Below are positions 55,728 through 62,167 of a DNA stretch of 64,000 nt, in pieces (the stretch's first letter is position 1; the number at the start of each line of letters is the position of its first letter). The notes under the pieces are model-generated. The model ran no database searches, was not told the origin of the DNA, and worked only from the letters and a program-made list of their open reading frames with translations. The translations under genes were made by a program, and so were the position numbers. The DNA is taken from positions 54,080,866-54,144,865 of the forward strand of contig NC_090023.1 in assembly GCF_037176765.1 (NCBI RefSeq), given 5' to 3'. Source of the stretch: Anolis sagrei (lineage: Eukaryota; Chordata; Lepidosauria; Squamata; Anolidae).

Positions 55728-58213
55728 AATGCACCTTATTTATATTCCACCCTTCTCCCTTAGGGGACTCAGAGCAGATTACAGCATTTACATACATAGG
55801 CAAACATTCAATGCCTTTACAAACATATACAATGAAACACCCATTGAATGTTGTATTTAGACTTGGGTCCCATCTCCAATATTTGTATGTATATACAAAT
55901 ATTCCAAACTCTGAAAAAAAATCCAAAACATTTCTGGCCTTAAGCATTTTGGATATGGGATACTCAACATATAGTAGGTGAAAGTATGTGTGTACAGCCA
56001 TCACGTAATAATATTTAGGAAACAATGGAGAAATAGTCTTTGTATCTATTAATATGCAATTATACAATTGAAAAGGCATCATTTCAAAGGGAACAGGAAG
56101 AGCTTTTGTTCCATGTAGGAACCAGCTTTCCCAGTCTGTGCCAGCACTAATGTGATCTGGCATTTCTAGATGTGGAAGAAACAATCCATGTGTTAATGAA
56201 TTAATGCCTCTTGGTGCTTTCCTTTGGTACACTGCTTGTTGTTAAAATCATTTAAAATATTTCTAATCATTTCTCAGAAATGAAAAAAGGAGCTGGTAAG
56301 AAGTCTACCATATCTCTGAGTAACTAAAAGCATCCTTCTCCATGAGCTGAGCATGAAAGTGAATCTCACTATATTCAAGGATATTTACTTTCAGGCATGC
56401 ACACACAGCTCACATTTGTAAATAGGTAGGTAGCTAGGGTACTCATAGTCTATGTAATAATAATAATAATAATTATTATTATTATTATTATTATTATTTA
56501 TAGACCACCCTCTCTCTCCGAGGGGACCCAAGGTGGTTTACAACACAAAAAGGCAAACATTCAGTGGCCAGAACAAAGGCAAATAATAACAACAAAAACA
56601 ACAACACAATATAATAAACATAACAGTTAACTTATTGTATAAAAAATTGACATCAAAATGAAAAAAACAAGTTAAAGGCTATACCCCCAAATTTCTTTTT
56701 TCCCCCATAGCTTTTTTTATTCTCCCTCTTATTGTCCACATGTTTTCTTTTCACCTTTGCTTTCGTTTTATGTTTTTTATACAGGGTGAGGCAGCATAAT
56801 TTCCATTTTTAAAATGTGCGCCATTCAGTCGGTTGAAGACGTAGTGGAGCGCTAGTGGTCTCGTTCGAGAGGCGGGAGTATAGTTTTATCCTGACATAGT
56901 TCAGTCGCCATCATGCATTGGAACAGTGAGGAGTGTGCTTTTGCCATTGAGGCCTACTTTTCGAGTGGATTTGGAGTGGCCGGCCCGCTCTCCAGATTTG
57001 GCCCCTTGTGATTTTTTCTACGGGGTTTTTTTGAAATCCCGTGTTTATATGAACCGTCCAAGGACCCTACAAGATTTGAAAACCAACATCCAGGAAGAAA
57101 TTGCCAACATAATGCCTGCTATGCTGGCAAGAGTCATGACAAACACCAGAAATCGGTTTACTCAGTGTATGGAGAATGGGGGACCTCACCTACCTAATTT
57201 GATCTTCAAAACTACGTAAAACAAAACTTTAGGTATGCATCTAAATTATAAAAAAATAAAAAATTTCTGATTCATACAATGGGTTTTATTAAGTTTTGAA
57301 AAAAGGAAGTTATGCTGCCTCACCCTGAATATGCAAAATTTAAATAAAATATATATTTAAAAAATAAAAAAAACAAGATACAAACAATCACATAGAAACA
57401 GGTTATACTAATCAAATACTCAGCATTAAAACATCTCAAATGATAAAAATGATTAAAATAAATGGAAATTGGCTGATTATAGTTGTTGTTGAATGTTCTA
57501 ATCATAGATCATTCCAATACAAAATGTATTATATGATATAAAAGCAGTACATAAAATTAACAACATAAAGATTTTTTTTAAAAAAATAATCAGTAACTGA
57601 AAGCATCCTTCTCCATAAGCCTTGCAATCCCATGCATGTCCACATGAAAATACATCCTACTGTATTCAAGGATGTTTACTTTCAGGCATGTACCAATTGC
57701 GTCCTTTTTAACAACCCAAATGTATCCATAGATAGATAGGTAGGTTCTAGTACTCTGTGCTTAGACCACAGGCCATTCTCATACAACATGTATTCTATAA
57801 TATAAAAGTAATTCAATATAAAACGGTTTATAAAATAAATGACACACAGACACATACACACACATATATAAATTAATCAGTAACTTGATATTAAACTTGG
57901 CTAATTAAGCAAGATTTTGATAATGGTTAGAGTATTACCTAATTATCGGACAGGATTTGAATGAGCATTAGAATGCTAATAATAATGCTGGATATCTTGA
58001 TAACAGGAACTGGCTGGTTTAAATGTTTATATTTATATTGTTTTGAGAGGGAAAATAGCTTTTTAAACTGCTATTTATTAATGTTTATACTAGTGTGTTA
58101 TTTTAATTGTATTAAATGATAATTGTTTATTGTTTATATTATTTTCTGTATCTGTTTATTGTTATAAGCCACCCCGAGTCCCTTCAGAGAGAGGGGATGA
58201 GATATAAATAAAG

Positions 58214-58245
<32 letters not shown>

Positions 58246-58319
58246 TACTACTACTACTACTACTACTGCTACTACTATTCTGAAGTGCTTCTCTCTGTGA
58301 GTAATACAGTACACTCCCA

Positions 58320-58357
<38 letters not shown>

Positions 58358-61300
58358 TAATATCACAATCTGACAACTGCAAAAGGCCACCTTACTTGGA
58401 TCTGCACACATCATTCGAAAATACATCACACAGCCCTAGAAGCTAGGGAAGTGTTAGACTCGTGATTTTGTGATACGAAATCCAGCATATAGATATTGTT
58501 TGCTGTGGCATACTATGTGTCAGTAAAATCATAAGAATAAATTTTACTTATACCCCGCCATCATCTCCCATAGGGACTCAGGGCATCTTACAAAATAGCA
58601 TACCATGGTGCCATACAACACATAAAACGCAATGCATCAACATTAAAATCAATATCACATTAATTCACCGGAAATTAAACAACCAGAACTCTCAAAATTA
58701 AATAAACTAAGACTCCATTCAGAAAGTGGTTCTTGTAATACAGTAAAAACTATACTAGATTAACTTTGTCTTTATTTGCTTTTAACTGCTGTCTTCCAAT
58801 ACGAATATAATAATAATAATAAAACTTTATTTGTATTCCACCCTATCTCCCCAGAGGGACTCAGGGGGGATTCCAACATACAACAACAAACATTCAATGC
58901 TTCCATAAAGCAAACAAGTACCACCATTAAAGTAAAGGTTTTTCCCTGATGTTATGTCCAGACGTCTGGGGGTGGTGCTCATCTCCATTTCTAAGCCAAA
59001 GAGCCAGCATTGTCCGTAGACACCTTCTAGATCACGTGGCTGGCATGACTGCATGGAATGCGCTTACCTTCCCGCTGGAGCGGGATCTACTCACATTTGC
59101 ATGTTTCGAACTGCTAGGTTGGCATAAGCTGGGGCTAACAGCGGGAGCTCACTCCGCTCCCTGGATTTGAACATGTGACCTTTCGGTCAGCAAGTTCAGC
59201 AGCTCAGCAGTTTAAACCACTGTGCCACTGGGGGCCTTGTACCAACATTATAACCCCCCCCCCAAAAAAAACCCCTTCTATTAAAACAAAATTAAATCCT
59301 AACATCAATAAATTAAACCAATAATAATCAAATAAAAAATACAATGATTTAAAATCTGAAAGCGGGTTAAAGCGCTGACCTTGCTGACCAAAAGGTCAGA
59401 GGTTTGAATCTGAGGAGTGGGGTGTGTTCCCGCTGTTAGCCCCAGCTTCTGCCAACCTAGTATTTGAAAACATGCAAATGTGAGAATATCAATAGGTACC
59501 GCTTTGACAGGAATGTAACAGTGCTCCATGCAGTCATGTCAGCCACATGACCTTGGAGGTGTCTATGGACAACACCAGCTCTTCGGCCTAGAAATGGAGA
59601 TGAGCACTATCCCCCTAGAGTCGGACACAACTAAACTTAATATCAAGGGGAAACCTTTACTTTTACTAAACATTCACATTAATTTATAAAAGCTAACAAT
59701 CGTTCACAAGATAATGTAGCTTGGTTTTGTGACCAGAGTGGTTGTATGGATGTCGAGTCAATACAAAGTTTACGGTGTAGGGGGGACAGTATGAGGCCTA
59801 ATTTTTAATAGCAACTCCCAAGTAACCAGAAACTGCAATGATCTGACATCCACCAAACCCCTATATGGCTGCTAGTCCATTGTATATAGGAAATGCTCTA
59901 CGAATATAATAATATAATATATTGTATATACATATAATATTATAATATTATAATGTAATACAATATAATACTAATAATAATACAATATTTTAATTATAAT
60001 TATATATTTTATATTATACTAGCTTGGGGACCCGGCGTTGCCCGGGTTATTAGAGAAAGTGGGTAATGGCGGTTCTGTATGCCAAGTTTGGACTTTATTG
60101 GTCTTTGGATAACGGCTGCATTATTTTCAGGAAGTGAGTGAAGGTACCTGAAGTCCCATCATCCATGGGCCATCCTCCTACAAACAGCAGCAGGATATAG
60201 AGTGGGTGATGGGGGCTCTGTGTGCCAAGTTTGGTCTTTATCAGTCATTAGATGAGGGTGGCAGTGGTGTCAGTAAGTGAGTGAAGGTACTGTAAGTCCC
60301 ATCATCCATTGTCAAATTCTTCCAAACCGCACCAGGATGTAGAGTGGGTCATGATGGGTCTCTGTGTAAATTGTGGTCCTGATCCATCATTGTTGGCAGT
60401 TGTAATGGTCTTAGGAAGGGAGTGCAGGTATTGCAAGTCCCATCGTCCATGGTGCACCCTCCTTCAAACTGCACCTGGATGTAGAGTGCATCATGGAGAC
60501 TCAGTGTGCCAAGTTTGGTCTTTATCGGTAATTGGATGAGCGTTGCAGTGGTCTCAGGAATTGCGCAAAAGTACTGCAAGTCCCATAATCCATGGTCTAT
60601 CCCCAGCCAATCCCCAGGAGGTAAAGTGGGTCATGAGAGGTCTATGTGGCAAGTTTGGTCCTGATCAGACATTGGATGAGGTTAACAGCGGTCTCAGAAT
60701 GTGAGTGATGGTACTGTAAGTCCCATCATCCAAAGTCGATCCTCCTTCAAACTGCAGCAGGATGCAGAGTGGGTCATGGGGGCTCTGTGTGCCAAGTTTG
60801 ATCTTGATCAGATATTAGATGAGGGTTGCAGCTGTCTTGGGAAGGGAGTGGTGGTACTTCAAGTCCCATCATCCATGGTCTGTCCTCCTCAAAAGTGCAC
60901 CAGGATGTAGAGTGGGTCATGGGGACTCTGTGTGCCAAGTTTGGTCTTGATCAGTCATTGGCAAGGATCTCAGTGGTCTCAGGAAGTGAGTGAAGTGACT
61001 GCAAGTCCCATCATCCATTTTCAAATTCTTCGAAACCGCACCAGGATGTAGAGTGGATTATGCGGGCTCTCTGTGTAAATTGTGGTCCTGATCCATCATT
61101 GTTGGCAGTTATAATGGTCTTAGGAAGGGAGTGCAGGTATTGCAAGTCCCATCGTCCATAGTGCATCCTCCTTCAAACTGCACCTGAATGTAGAGTGCGT
61201 CATGGAGACTCAGTGTGCCAAGTTTGGTATTTTTTGGTAATTGGATGAGGGTTGCAGTGGTCTGAAGAATGAGCAATGGTACTGCAAGTCCCATAACCCA

Positions 61301-62126
61301 CGGTCCATCCCCGGCCAAACCACACCAGGACGTAAAGTGGGTCATGAGAGGTCTCTGTGCGAAGTTTGGTCCTGATCAGTCATTGGATAAGGTTAACAGT
61401 GGTCTCAGAATGTGAGTGGTGGTACTGCAAGTCCCATCATCCATGGTTCATCCTCCTCCAAACTGCAGTAGGATGTCGAGTGGGTGATGGGGGCTCTGTG
61501 TGCCTATTTCGGTCTGTATTGGGAGTGTTCTGACCCAGCCCCCTCTGGCCTTTCCTTTCCTCTCTTTCTCATCTCGGAATGTTGGATTTGAGGCTGGCCA
61601 ATCAGAGACCATATGCAAATTTCCTTCTGTCATGCCCCGTTTCTGCCATGAACCCTCTTCTCCACCAGGGGCTCCTATTGAAGCTGGCCAATCAGAGACC
61701 ATATGCAAATAGCTCCACAGCGGCAGCCAATCAGAATCTTGGAACTTTCAGGCTAGCCAATCAGAAAGCTGCCACAAACACGTCCGCCCTCCACACTTCC
61801 GCCCTCCGCACTTCTGCCCTTCGCATACAAACACTCTTCTTTATTATATATATAGATAGATGTAATATTACTCATAATATTACAATACAATGGTAAAGTA
61901 CAATATAGTAATATATAATACTGATATTCTACTATGCTAATAATATATACTGTATATACATATAATATTTATAATAATATTACAATATAATTGTATAGTA
62001 CAATATAGTAATATACAATACTGATATTGTACTATGCTAATAATATAATATATTTTATGTATATATATCTTGTAAGCCACTCTGAGTCCCCTTCGGAGTG
62101 AGAAGGGTGGGATACAAATGTAGTAC

Positions 62127-62167
<41 letters not shown>

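Larger units (their letters stand above)
60019..61860 (-). mobile_element. Nonautonomous Helitron-like element with tandem repeat core
   Basis: Read on the - strand: 5' TCTATCTATATATATAATAA at 61860 down, 3' end with hairpin (ACCCGG/CCGGGT arms at 60030-60035 and 60042-60047, 6-nt loop), a short spacer and terminal CTAG at 60019. It sits between A and T with no target duplication, as Helitrons do. Sister macrosatellite units at 62297, 62821 and 63015 keep the uninterrupted sequence TATTACATGTAATATT, of which the two flanks are TATTATA and TGTAATATT. No Rep or helicase coding is seen. The core is ten ~142-bp units. Confidence 0.82.

Noticed and set aside
58184-58429. Leu- or Ser/Asn-rich open frame
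   Set aside because: Translation of ATT, ACT and AAT microsatellites.
60140-61500. Repeat array considered as CRISPR
   Set aside because: The units are contiguous 142-mers with no spacers, in a vertebrate genome and inside a transposon.
60309-61896. Open frames of 69-105 residues within the Helitron
   Set aside because: They recur with the 142-bp unit and show no Rep, helicase or other domain; repeat artefacts.
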